In this document: positions 8,278-15,211 of the stretch, piece by piece
Numbering within the stretch: position 1 is the stretch's first letter
Layout: each line of letters begins with the position of its first letter
The notes under the pieces: generated by a model
What the model was told of the DNA's origin: nothing
Databases searched by the model: none
The model's input: only the letters and a program-made list of their open reading frames with translations
Source: Streptomyces sp. Ag109_O5-10
GTDB taxonomy: Bacteria; Actinomycetota; Actinomycetes; Streptomycetales; Streptomycetaceae
Length of the DNA stretch: 64,000 bases
Assembly (NCBI RefSeq): GCF_900105755.1
Contig: NZ_FNTQ01000001.1
Span: forward strand, 8,928,001 to 8,992,000
Direction of reading: 5' to 3'
Translations under genes and position numbers: made by a program

Positions 8278-10076
8278 CGCCGTCCCGCTTCGTGCCGGTG
8301 CGGCAGGAACTCCTGCACCTTGGCCTTGAAGCCCTGCCGGACCATCGCCCCCCGGTCGCTGTCGCCCTTCAGGACGGCGGCGGCCGCCGCCTCGATCTGG
8401 TCGAGGGTGGCGTGCGGCGGGATCGGCGGTACCGCAGGGTCGGTCACGAAGTCGAGGACGCACGGACGGTCGGCGGCGAGCGCGGCTTCCCACGCGCCCC
8501 GCACCCCGCCCGGCTCGTCGATCCGCATTCCCGTCAGGCCCAGCGAGCGGGCGAAGTCGGCGTACCCGACGTCCGGGAGGGACTGCGAGGGCAGGAACTG
8601 CGGGGCGCCCTCCATGGCGCGCATCTCCCAGGTCACCTGGTTCAGGTCCCGGTTGTTGAAGACGGCGACGATCAGCCGCGGGTCCGCCCAGTCCTGCCAG
8701 TACTTGGCGACGGTGATCAGCTCGGCCAGCCCGTTCATCTGCATCGCCCCGTCACCGACCAGGGCGATCGCCGGCCGGTCGCCGTGCGCGAACTTGGCAC
8801 CGATGGCGTACGGCACGCCCGGGCCCATCGTCGCCAGCGTCCCCGACAGCGAGCCCCGCATCGCCCCGCCCAGCTTCAGGTGCCGGGCGTACCAGTTGGC
8901 GGCCGAACCGGAGTCGGCCGAGAGGATCACGTCGTCCGGGAGCAGTCCGCTGAGGGCGTGGGCGACGTACTCGGGGTTGATCGGGTCGGCCTCGACGGCG
9001 GCCCGCCGCTCCATCACCTCCCACCAGTCCCTGACGTTGCTCTCGATCGTCTCCCGCCAGGACGGGTCCTCCATCTGCTCCAGCAGCGGCAGCAGCCTGC
9101 GCAGGGTCCGGGCGGCGTCGCCGACGAGGTTGACCTCGAAGGGGTAGCGCATCCCGACCATGTGCGGATCGATGTCGATCTGCACCGCCCGCGCCTTCCC
9201 GAACGCCGGCAGGAACTGCGTGTAGGGGAAGGACGAACCGATGACCAGCAGCGTGTCGCAGTCACGCATCATCTCGTACGACGGCCGGGTGCCGAGCAGC
9301 CCGATGGCACCGGTGACGTAGGGCAGGTCGTCGTCCAGGGCGTCCTTGCCCAGCAGTGCCTTGGCGACCCCCGCCCCGAGCCGGTCGGCGACCTCCGCCA
9401 CCTCCGTGCGGGCGCCGCGCGCGCCCTGGCCGATCAGGATCGCCGTCCTGCCGCCCGAGTTGAGCACGTCGGCGGCCCGCTGGAGGTCGCCGTCGTCGGG
9501 TACCGGCGCGTAGTGCGGCATGCCGAGGCTGGACGGCACCATCTTGAAGGCGTGCTCGGGCGGCGAGTAGTCCAGGTCCTGCACGTCGGCCGGGATGATC
9601 ACGGCGGTCACCGAGCGGCGGGCCATGGCCGTACGCATGGCCCGGTCCAGGACGTTCGGGAGCTGCTCGGGGACGGTGACCATCTCGCAGAAGTCCGAGG
9701 CCACGTCCTTGTACAGGGACAGCAGGTCGACCTCCTGCTGGTACGAGCCGCCCATGGCACTGCGGTTGGTCTGCCCGACGATCGCCACCACCGGGACATG
9801 GTCCAGCTTGGCGTCGTACAGGCCGTTGAGGAGATGGATGGCCCCGGGGCCGGAGGTGGCCGCGCACACGCCGACCTTGCCGGAGAACTTCGCGTACCCA
9901 CAGGCCTCGAAGGCGGACATCTCCTCGTGCCGGGACTGGATGAACCGGGGGTTGTTCTCCGCGCGTCCCCAGGCCGCGAGCAGGCCGTTGATGCCGTCGC
10001 CGGGGTAGGCGAAGACGTGCTCCACGTCCCACTCGCGCAGCCGCTGGAGGATGTAGTCGGAGACCTTCGTCGACAT
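8274..10076 (-). CDS. Thiamine-pyrophosphate-dependent enzyme, pyruvate-oxidase-like
   Basis: 600 residues from ATG 10076, with AGGAAAGG nine bases upstream; a TTG three codons earlier sits too close to that site. The three-domain layout of the acetolactate synthase/pyruvate oxidase family is clear: an N-terminal Pyr domain with the essential Glu in SRHEEMSAFEACGYAKFSG, a central domain with GPGAIHLLNG and Rossmann-like strands, and a C-terminal PP domain with GDGAMQMNGLAELITVAKY...NNRDLN binding Mg-TPP. It would decarboxylate a 2-oxo acid, plausibly pyruvate to acetate or acetyl phosphate with FAD. It sits mid-operon between a truncated FAD-oxidase fragment (46-base gap) and the enolase-superfamily fragment (GTGA overlap). 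Confidence 0.88.
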   Translation of the reverse strand: MSTKVSDYILQRLREWDVEHVFAYPGDGINGLLAAWGRAENNPRFIQSRHEEMSAFEACGYAKFSGKVGVCAATSGPGAIHLLNGLYDAKLDHVPVVAIVGQTNRSAMGGSYQQEVDLLSLYKDVASDFCEMVTVPEQLPNVLDRAMRTAMARRSVTAVIIPADVQDLDYSPPEHAFKMVPSSLGMPHYAPVPDDGDLQRAADVLNSGGRTAILIGQGARGARTEVAEVADRLGAGVAKALLGKDALDDDLPYVTGAIGLLGTRPSYEMMRDCDTLLVIGSSFPYTQFLPAFGKARAVQIDIDPHMVGMRYPFEVNLVGDAARTLRRLLPLLEQMEDPSWRETIESNVRDWWEVMERRAAVEADPINPEYVAHALSGLLPDDVILSADSGSAANWYARHLKLGGAMRGSLSGTLATMGPGVPYAIGAKFAHGDRPAIALVGDGAMQMNGLAELITVAKYWQDWADPRLIVAVFNNRDLNQVTWEMRAMEGAPQFLPSQSLPDVGYADFARSLGLTGMRIDEPGGVRGAWEAALAADRPCVLDFVTDPAVPPIPPHATLDQIEAAAAAVLKGDSDRGAMVRQGFKAKVQEFLPHRHEAGRR

Positions 10077-10122
10077 GTGCGACAACCTTTCCTGAAGTTG
10101 AGGTGGGTGCCTATGCGTGCGT

Positions 10123-10452
10123 CTACGGGCGGCGCAGCCGCCCTACGGCGCCCAGCGCGGCCGCGAGGGTCCCGGCGGCCGCGGTGGTCGCCCACCGCGC
10201 CGTGCCGGAGGGTTCGGCGGGCCGCCGGGCGAGCCGTTCGGGGCGGTCGCTGGGCACGGGGCCGTCGAGGGCCACGGCCTGTGCCTCCGCCAGGTGCAGG
10301 GCCCGGCGCCCGGTGCCGCCCCGGTGCCGGTAGTCGGAGCCGTCCGTCGAGTAGGCGCGGCTCCCGGTGTCGAACCGGACCTCCGCGTCGGTCCCGGCCC
10401 GAAGGGCCGTGAACCGGCGGTCCAGTGACTCTCCGTGAACGCGTGAGCTCAT
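10123..10452 (-). CDS. Small protein: FAD-linked oxidase N-terminus plus hydrophobic tail (probable deletion remnant)
   Basis: 109 residues. ATG 10452 overlaps the isochorismatase stop (ATGA), with GGAGG seven bases upstream, so translation is coupled and likely efficient. Residues about 10-45 (FTALRAGTDAEVRFDTGSRA, then YSTDGSDYRH) match the first helix and strand of FAD-binding, lactate/glycolate-oxidase-type proteins, which normally run 500-1000 residues. The FAD-binding PP-loop and everything after it are missing. The remainder is Arg/Pro-rich and ends in an Ala-rich hydrophobic segment (TTAAAGTLAAALGAVGRL). I read it as a deletion product that still has intact translation signals. A genuine small membrane-associated protein cannot be excluded. 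Confidence 0.55.
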   Translation of the reverse strand: MSSRVHGESLDRRFTALRAGTDAEVRFDTGSRAYSTDGSDYRHRGGTGRRALHLAEAQAVALDGPVPSDRPERLARRPAEPSGTARWATTAAAGTLAAALGAVGRLRRP

Positions 10453-11072
10453 GGCCTACCTCCGGGCTGACTTCGAGTTCCCTCCCGCGCGGGCCGCCGG
10501 GTACCCCGGAAATCGACTTCCTTCTCCAGGACGATTCGGGCACCCATGTTGCGTTCCATCATTTCCAGCGCCGCGTCCGCCAGGTGCGGGTGGATGGAGG
10601 CGACGGCGTCCTTCGGCACCGTGACATCCAGGTGGCGGATGTGCGCGTCGAGAGCGGAGTACAGGACGCACTGCTCGGTGACCTGACCGGTCAGCACCAC
10701 CGTCCCGACGCCCAGTTGCCACAGAAGGTACGACATGGGCGTGTCGTAGAAGATCGAGTGCCGGGCCTTCACGACGAACAGCGAGTCGTCGTCGGGCCGG
10801 ATCGGCTCGACCAGGGCGGCGTGCGGGCGGGACAGCGCGGATTCGACCAGTTCCCCGTGGTGGGAGCGCCAGAGGCCGAAGTTGTCGTTGGCGTAGATCA
10901 CCGGCACGTCCGCGTCCCGGGCCCGGCCGATCAGGTTCGCCAGGACGGGCACCACCTGCTCGGCGGCGGGGAGCAGCAGCTCCGCGTCCTCGTGGTCGTA
11001 CGTGTTGATCATGTCGATGACGACGAGCGCGGTACCGCCGGTCGATCCGGACCCGGTCACGGCGTTCACCAC
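10449..11072 (-). CDS. Isochorismatase-family cysteine hydrolase
   Basis: 207 residues. The triad is visible: Asp20 in ALVVIDMINTYDH, Lys in FVVKARHSIFYDT, and Cys in TGQVTEQCVLYSALDAH. The cis-peptide region before the Cys is also typical. Members hydrolyse isochorismate, nicotinamide, ureidoacrylate or carbamoyl compounds. With no siderophore or NAD-salvage gene nearby, the substrate is open. It follows the LLM flavin enzyme by 18 bases and overlaps the next small gene by four, in the six-gene minus-strand operon. The GTG at 11072 is the longest frame; a GTG at 11057 is an alternative. Confidence 0.87.
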   Translation of the reverse strand: MVNAVTGSGSTGGTALVVIDMINTYDHEDAELLLPAAEQVVPVLANLIGRARDADVPVIYANDNFGLWRSHHGELVESALSRPHAALVEPIRPDDDSLFVVKARHSIFYDTPMSYLLWQLGVGTVVLTGQVTEQCVLYSALDAHIRHLDVTVPKDAVASIHPHLADAALEMMERNMGARIVLEKEVDFRGTRRPAREGTRSQPGGRP

Positions 11073-11090
11073 CTTCCGCTGCTGTCGAGG

Positions 11091-12047
11091 TCAGCTCCGC
11101 AGGCGCGGCAGGACCTTGGTGCGGTAGAAGTCGAAGAAGCCCTGCTGGTCGGGGCCGATCTGGTTGACGTAGACGGTGTCGAACCCGGCGTCGACGAACG
11201 CGGACACGGCCTTGACGTGCTCCTCGGGGTCGTCGCCGCACGGCACGGAGCCGGCCACCTGCTCCTCGGTGACCAGTTCCATGGCCTGCTCGAAGTGGCG
11301 CGGTGTCGGCAGGACCTGCGGGAGTTCGCCGGGCAGCTGCTCGTTCGCCCACAGCCGGTGCGCGGTGCGGACGGCCTCCTGCCGGTCGGCGCCCCAGCAC
11401 ACCTTCATCCCGCCGTACACGGGGTTGGCGCCGCCGCCCCCGCGCCGGAACCGCTCCACCGCGGACTCCTCGGGCATCATGGTGATCAGCCCGTCCCCGA
11501 TCCGCGCCGCGACCTCGGTGGCCTGCGGGCCGAACGCCGACACGTCGATCGGCACCGGCTCGTCCGGCACCGTGTAGAGGCGGGCGTTCTCCACGGTGTA
11601 GTGCCGGCCGTGGTGGCTGACCTGCTCACCGGTGAACAGCCGGCGGATGATCTGGAGGGCCTCCTCCAGCATTTCCAGCCGCACCGGCGCCTCGGGCCAG
11701 GCCGTGCCGAGGATGTGCTCGTTCAGAGCCTCACCCGTGCCCACCCCCAGCCGGAACCGGCCGTCCAGCTGCACCGCGGCGGTCGCGGCCGCCTGGGCGA
11801 CCACGGCGGGGTGGGTGCGCACCAGCGGGCAGGTCACGGCCGTCTCCACGGGCAGCGAGACCGCCTGGGAGAGGGCGCCGATCACCGACCACACGAACGG
11901 GCTCTGGCCCTGCCCGTCGTGCCAGGGGTGGTAGTGGTCCGAGATCCACAGCGCCTCGAAACCGGCCTGCTCGGCCATCCGCGCCTGCTCGACCAGGTCC
12001 GCGGGGCTGTGCTCCTCGCACGAGAGGAAGTATCCGAAAGCCGCCAT
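11091..12047 (-). CDS. LLM-class flavin oxidoreductase, F420-dependent G6PDH-like
   Basis: 318 residues from ATG 12047 with an AGGAGAG site. The luciferase-like barrel starts FGYFLSCEEHSPADLVEQAR and contains LWISDHYHPWHDGQGQSPFVW, RFRLGVGTGEALNEHILG and VPIDVSAFGPQATEVAARIGDGL. These closely follow F420-dependent glucose-6-phosphate dehydrogenase-like proteins of actinobacteria. It likely transfers hydride to or from coenzyme F420; the substrate is not assignable. It is the promoter-proximal gene of the minus-strand operon, with its start 138 bases from the divergent membrane protein gene. Confidence 0.88.
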   Translation of the reverse strand: MAAFGYFLSCEEHSPADLVEQARMAEQAGFEALWISDHYHPWHDGQGQSPFVWSVIGALSQAVSLPVETAVTCPLVRTHPAVVAQAAATAAVQLDGRFRLGVGTGEALNEHILGTAWPEAPVRLEMLEEALQIIRRLFTGEQVSHHGRHYTVENARLYTVPDEPVPIDVSAFGPQATEVAARIGDGLITMMPEESAVERFRRGGGGANPVYGGMKVCWGADRQEAVRTAHRLWANEQLPGELPQVLPTPRHFEQAMELVTEEQVAGSVPCGDDPEEHVKAVSAFVDAGFDTVYVNQIGPDQQGFFDFYRTKVLPRLRS

Positions 12048-12119
12048 CGTCTCTCCTGATGCACGTGTGTGACGGGGAACCGCTGCCGAGTACCCGGCGG
12101 CCACCGGGTTGTGCACGGA

Positions 12120-12144
12120 GTGTCGCCCGGATGCGGAGGGGTAC
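12120..12144 (+). promoter_or_regulatory. SigB-like stress promoter before the 12186 gene
   Basis: GTGT at 12120-12123, 15 bases, then GGGTAC at 12139-12144. This fits the GNNT-N14-16-GGGTAY pattern known for the Streptomyces general-stress sigma factor SigB. Transcription would begin about 35 bases before the start of the membrane protein gene. Seen by eye; no expression evidence. Confidence 0.5.
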
Positions 12145-12185
12145 CGGGGAGACGGGTCGTCGACGGACCGACCACGGAGGTGTCC

Positions 12186-12827
12186 ATGGCACTGCGCGTG
12201 CTGCCCCGGAAGGCCTGGCGGAACTGGCGGCGCTCCGCCGACCTGCGCATTCCGCTCCACTCGACCGAGACGGAGGACGCCGGCAGGCGGTTCCTCCTGT
12301 ACGGCGCCGTCCCGCTGTGGGTACTGCCCGGCCTGGCGGACTGGTGGATGCACAAACGGACCCGGATCGAGCACACCAGCGGCACCAAGGAGTCCGCGGT
12401 CCACGCCCTGATGATGACCGAGGCGGGAGTGCCCGTCCTCATGGGGCTGCTGGCCCGGATCAACCCCCTGGTGCTCTCGGTGATGGGCGGCGCCGCCCTC
12501 GCCCACGGCGCCACGGCCGTGTACGACGTCTCGCTGGCCGTCGGCGAACGGGAGGTCCGGCCGATCGAGCAGCACATCCACAGCTTCCTGGAGGTGTTGC
12601 CGCTCACCGCCCTGGCCTTCACCGCCTGCCTGCACGACGACCAGGTCCGCGCCACCCTGCGCGGCGGCCGGGGTGCGCAGGACTGGCGGCTGCTGCCCAA
12701 GGAGCACCCGCTTCCGGCGAGGTACCTGGCGGCACTCGGCGGCGCCGTCGTCTGCGGCGTCGTCCTGCCGTACGCCGAGGAGCTGTGGCGCTGCGTGCGC
12801 ACGGCGCCGACCGCGCAGGCGGCGTAG
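12186..12827 (+). CDS. Predicted membrane protein, function unknown
   Basis: 213 residues from ATG 12186, with GGAGG five bases upstream. After a basic N-terminus (LRVLPRKAWRNWRRS) there are about four hydrophobic segments near residues 38-55, 78-100, 105-120 and 140-155, and a final one around 183-200. Histidines and acidic residues lie close to membrane segments (DWWMHKRTRIEHTSGTKESAVHALMMTEAG, split here by hydrophobic turns). It resembles small integral membrane proteins sometimes mis-annotated as diguanylate cyclases, but no GGDEF motif is present. A SigB-like promoter precedes it, so a stress role is plausible. I do not recognise its biochemical function. Confidence 0.75.
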   Translation: MALRVLPRKAWRNWRRSADLRIPLHSTETEDAGRRFLLYGAVPLWVLPGLADWWMHKRTRIEHTSGTKESAVHALMMTEAGVPVLMGLLARINPLVLSVMGGAALAHGATAVYDVSLAVGEREVRPIEQHIHSFLEVLPLTALAFTACLHDDQVRATLRGGRGAQDWRLLPKEHPLPARYLAALGGAVVCGVVLPYAEELWRCVRTAPTAQAA

Positions 12828-12837
12828 AGCATGCCGC

Positions 12838-12932
12838 CCGTCCCACCGGTCCCGTCCGGGCCGCCGCCCGTCCCGTCCGTGCCGTCTGTGTCGTCTGTGT
12901 CGTCCGGGCCGTCCGTGTCGTCCGAAGGGAGC
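12838..12932. repeat. Low-complexity CCGTCCG/TGTCGTC repeat tract
   Basis: Imperfect head-to-tail copies of CCCGTCC, CCGTCYGTG and GTCGTCTGT fill the gap between the membrane protein stop and the CBS remnant. No gene fits it. It looks like slipped-strand expansion of a GTCCG motif; a shorter cousin occurs near 20740-20780. Confidence 0.5.
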
Positions 12933-12937
12933 CGTCG

Positions 12938-13227
12938 ATGGGAAACGGACCGTCATCCTCAAACGCGCGGGGCACGAGTTCGCGCCGGCCGGAAGCGTCG
13001 CCGTCCGGACCACCGTGCTGCGGGCGGCCGGCGACGACCTGGTCACTGTCACCCCCGACGACACCCTGGACCGGACGGTCCGGCTGATGCGCGAGCACGC
13101 CGTACGGCGGCTCCCGGTCGTCGACGGCGACCAGTCGGTGGGCATCATCGCCATCGGCGACCTCGCGATCGAACGCGACGAGACCTCCGCCCTCGGTGAC
13201 ATCAGCGCGGCCCGGCCCGACACCTGA
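12938..13227 (+). pseudogene. Truncated CBS-domain protein with likely 1-base frameshift
   Basis: The frame ending at 13227 contains one clear CBS half-module: VTPDDTLDRTVRLMREHAVR, then RLPVVDGDQSVGIIAIGDLA. Normal actinobacterial CBS proteins have two such modules in about 140 residues; only one is here. The frame has no good start. An ATG at 12938 with an AAGGGAG site would enter it if one A were added to the AAA at 12943-12945, giving MGKRTVILKRAG. So the gene is both short and frameshifted as read. CBS modules sense adenosyl ligands, but a functional product is doubtful. A downstream GTG at 13013 could give a 71-residue single-CBS protein. Confidence 0.45.
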
Positions 13228-13371
13228 CGGCAGGGCCGGGAGAACACCCGAGGCGCTCACGCTCTCAGCCGATCGGGTGCCGCGGTCCGGCCGCGCGAGT
13301 GTTTCGCGGCGGCCGGGTGCTCGCCCCGCGCCTCCCGGGCAAGGGATGGCGCGAGGTGAGGAGGGCGTCCG

Positions 13372-14889
13372 GTGAATCACGAGCACGGTGCGGCGGGGGA
13401 GCGGCTGGCGAACGCGGTCGACGCCCGGCTGCCCGTCCACGACGGGGCCGGGCAGCTGCTGCGCAAGTCCTTCCCCGACCACTGGTCGTTCCTGCTGGGC
13501 GAGATCGCTCTCTACAGCCTGATCGTCCTGGTGCTCACGGGCGTGTGGCTGACGTTCTTCTTCGAACCCGAGATGCGGGACGTCGTCTACCAGGGGTCGT
13601 ACGTCCCCCTGCTCGGACAGCCCGTGTCCGGAGCCTTCGACTCCACCCTGCGCATCAGCTTCGACGTCCGCGGCGGGCTGCTGATGCGGCAGGCCCACCA
13701 CTGGGCGGCGCTGGTCTTCGTCGCCGCGATCGGCGTGCACCTGCTCCGGGTCTTCTTCACTGGCGCCTTCCGGCGGCCGCGGGAGATGAACTGGGCCATC
13801 GGCGTCACCCTCTTCGCACTCGCCCTGGCCGAGGGCTTCGCCGGCTACTCCCTGCCCGACGACCTCCTGTCCGGCACCGGGCTGCGGATCGCCCAGGGCA
13901 TCATGCTGTCGATCCCGGTGGCCGGGACGTACCTCGCGATGTTCGCGTTCGGCAGCGAGTTCCCCGGCCACGACATCGTCCCCCGCCTGTACAGCCTGCA
14001 CATCCTGCTGCTGCCCGGCGCGCTGATCGCCCTGGTCACCGTCCACCTGATCCTCGTGTTCCACCTCAAGCACACCCACTGGCGGGGACCGGGCCACCGG
14101 AACACCAACGTCGTCGGGAAGCCGCTCTACCCGCAGTTCACGGCCTCCTCCCTGGGCCTTTCCCTCATGGTCTCCGGGCTCCTGGTCGTGCTGGCCGGCG
14201 CCGTCCAGATCAACCCGGTGTGGACGTACGGCCCCTACCGCCCCGACCAGGTGTCGACCGGCTCCCAGCCGGACTGGTACGTCGGCTTCCTGGAAGGCTC
14301 GCTGCGCCTCGTGCCGCCCTGGGAGACGAACTTCGCCGGTCACACCCTCATGTGGAACGTGCTGCTGCCTGCCGTCGTCCTGCCGGCGCTGTTCTTCCTC
14401 GTGTTGTACGCCTACCCCTTCGCCGAGCAGCGGCTGACCGGGGAGGGGCGGCAGGAGCAGCACCTCTGCGACCGTCCCCGCGAACGGCCCGTCCGCACCG
14501 GGCTCGGCGTCGCCGGGATCACCTGCTACGGCGTGCTGCTGCTGGCCGGCGGCAACGACGTCATGGCGCAGACCTTCCGGATCTCGGTCAACGCACTGAC
14601 CTGGATCTTCCGGGTCGCACTCGTCCTGGCTCCGGTCGCCGCCTTCCTCGTGACCCGCACGGTGTGCCGGGCCCTGCTGCACGCCGAACAGGAGCGGCTG
14701 ACCGAGGGCGAGGAGACCGGCGAGGTACGGCAGACCCTCGCCGGCGGCTACGAGAGCGGGCACCGCCCGGTCACGTCGTTCCGGCCGGGCGCCCCGCGCA
14801 GGCCGCTCAGTCTTCCTGACCGACCCCCCGATTCACGTACTGGAACACCATCCCGGCAACACCCCGGGCCAGAACACCGAAGCCGATGA
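13372..14889 (+). CDS. qcrB: Cytochrome b subunit of a bc-type quinol:cytochrome c reductase
   Basis: 505 residues from GTG 13372, with GGAGGG six bases upstream. Heme ligands are visible in RQAHHWAALVFVAAIGVHLLR and in LYSLHILLLPGAL followed by VTVHLILVFH. The quinol-site signature is PDWY (usually PEWY) in SQPDWYVGFLEGSLRLVPPWE. It would pass electrons from menaquinol to the c-type heme subunit in the membrane. The usual partners qcrA (Rieske) and qcrC (diheme cytochrome c) are absent here, so it is a second, orphan copy. Its last 83 bases overlap the convergent ctaF gene. The downstream C-terminal tail is hydrophilic and variable. Confidence 0.9.
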   Translation: MNHEHGAAGERLANAVDARLPVHDGAGQLLRKSFPDHWSFLLGEIALYSLIVLVLTGVWLTFFFEPEMRDVVYQGSYVPLLGQPVSGAFDSTLRISFDVRGGLLMRQAHHWAALVFVAAIGVHLLRVFFTGAFRRPREMNWAIGVTLFALALAEGFAGYSLPDDLLSGTGLRIAQGIMLSIPVAGTYLAMFAFGSEFPGHDIVPRLYSLHILLLPGALIALVTVHLILVFHLKHTHWRGPGHRNTNVVGKPLYPQFTASSLGLSLMVSGLLVVLAGAVQINPVWTYGPYRPDQVSTGSQPDWYVGFLEGSLRLVPPWETNFAGHTLMWNVLLPAVVLPALFFLVLYAYPFAEQRLTGEGRQEQHLCDRPRERPVRTGLGVAGITCYGVLLLAGGNDVMAQTFRISVNALTWIFRVALVLAPVAAFLVTRTVCRALLHAEQERLTEGEETGEVRQTLAGGYESGHRPVTSFRPGAPRRPLSLPDRPPDSRTGTPSRQHPGPEHRSR

Positions 14890-15211
14890 GGAACAGCCAC
14901 AGCCCGAACACCACCCCGGTCGCCGCGAGCGCGAACCCGAGCGCCGTGACGACCGGCCAGGAGCTGTGCGGCGGGAAGAACTCCACCGGCCCGGCCGCCT
15001 CCGCCACCTCCGCCTCCTTGCGGTCCTGGGGGCGCGGACCGTGCCGGAGGTAGCTGACCGCGCAGAAGAACGACACCAGCGCGGCCATCCCGAACGCCAC
15101 GATCAGCGTCGCCGTCCCGGCCGGATCGGCGTGCGACCACACGCCGTAGAGCGCGGCGGCGGCACCGAAGAAGACCGCCACCCCGCCGAAGAGCAGTGCC
15201 TCGACCTTCAC
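14807..15211 (-). CDS. ctaF: Cytochrome c oxidase subunit IV (actinobacterial type)
   Basis: 134 residues. GTG 15211 overlaps the ctaD stop as GTGA, so it is translationally coupled. Four hydrophobic segments and the motif EFFPPHSSWPVVTALGFALA identify the actinobacterial subunit IV, a small membrane subunit that stabilises the aa3 oxidase. An Arg/Lys/Glu-rich cytoplasmic loop (GPRPQDRKEAEVAEAAGP) separates the second and third helices. The 3' end runs 83 bases into the convergent qcrB. Subunits II and III (ctaC, ctaE) are not in the window. Confidence 0.88.
   Translation of the reverse strand: MKVEALLFGGVAVFFGAAAALYGVWSHADPAGTATLIVAFGMAALVSFFCAVSYLRHGPRPQDRKEAEVAEAAGPVEFFPPHSSWPVVTALGFALAATGVVFGLWLFLIGFGVLARGVAGMVFQYVNRGVGQED

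Noticed and set aside
12088..12096. GGGTAC on the minus strand as a SigB promoter for the LLM operon
   Set aside because: No GNNT lies 14-16 bases upstream on that strand.
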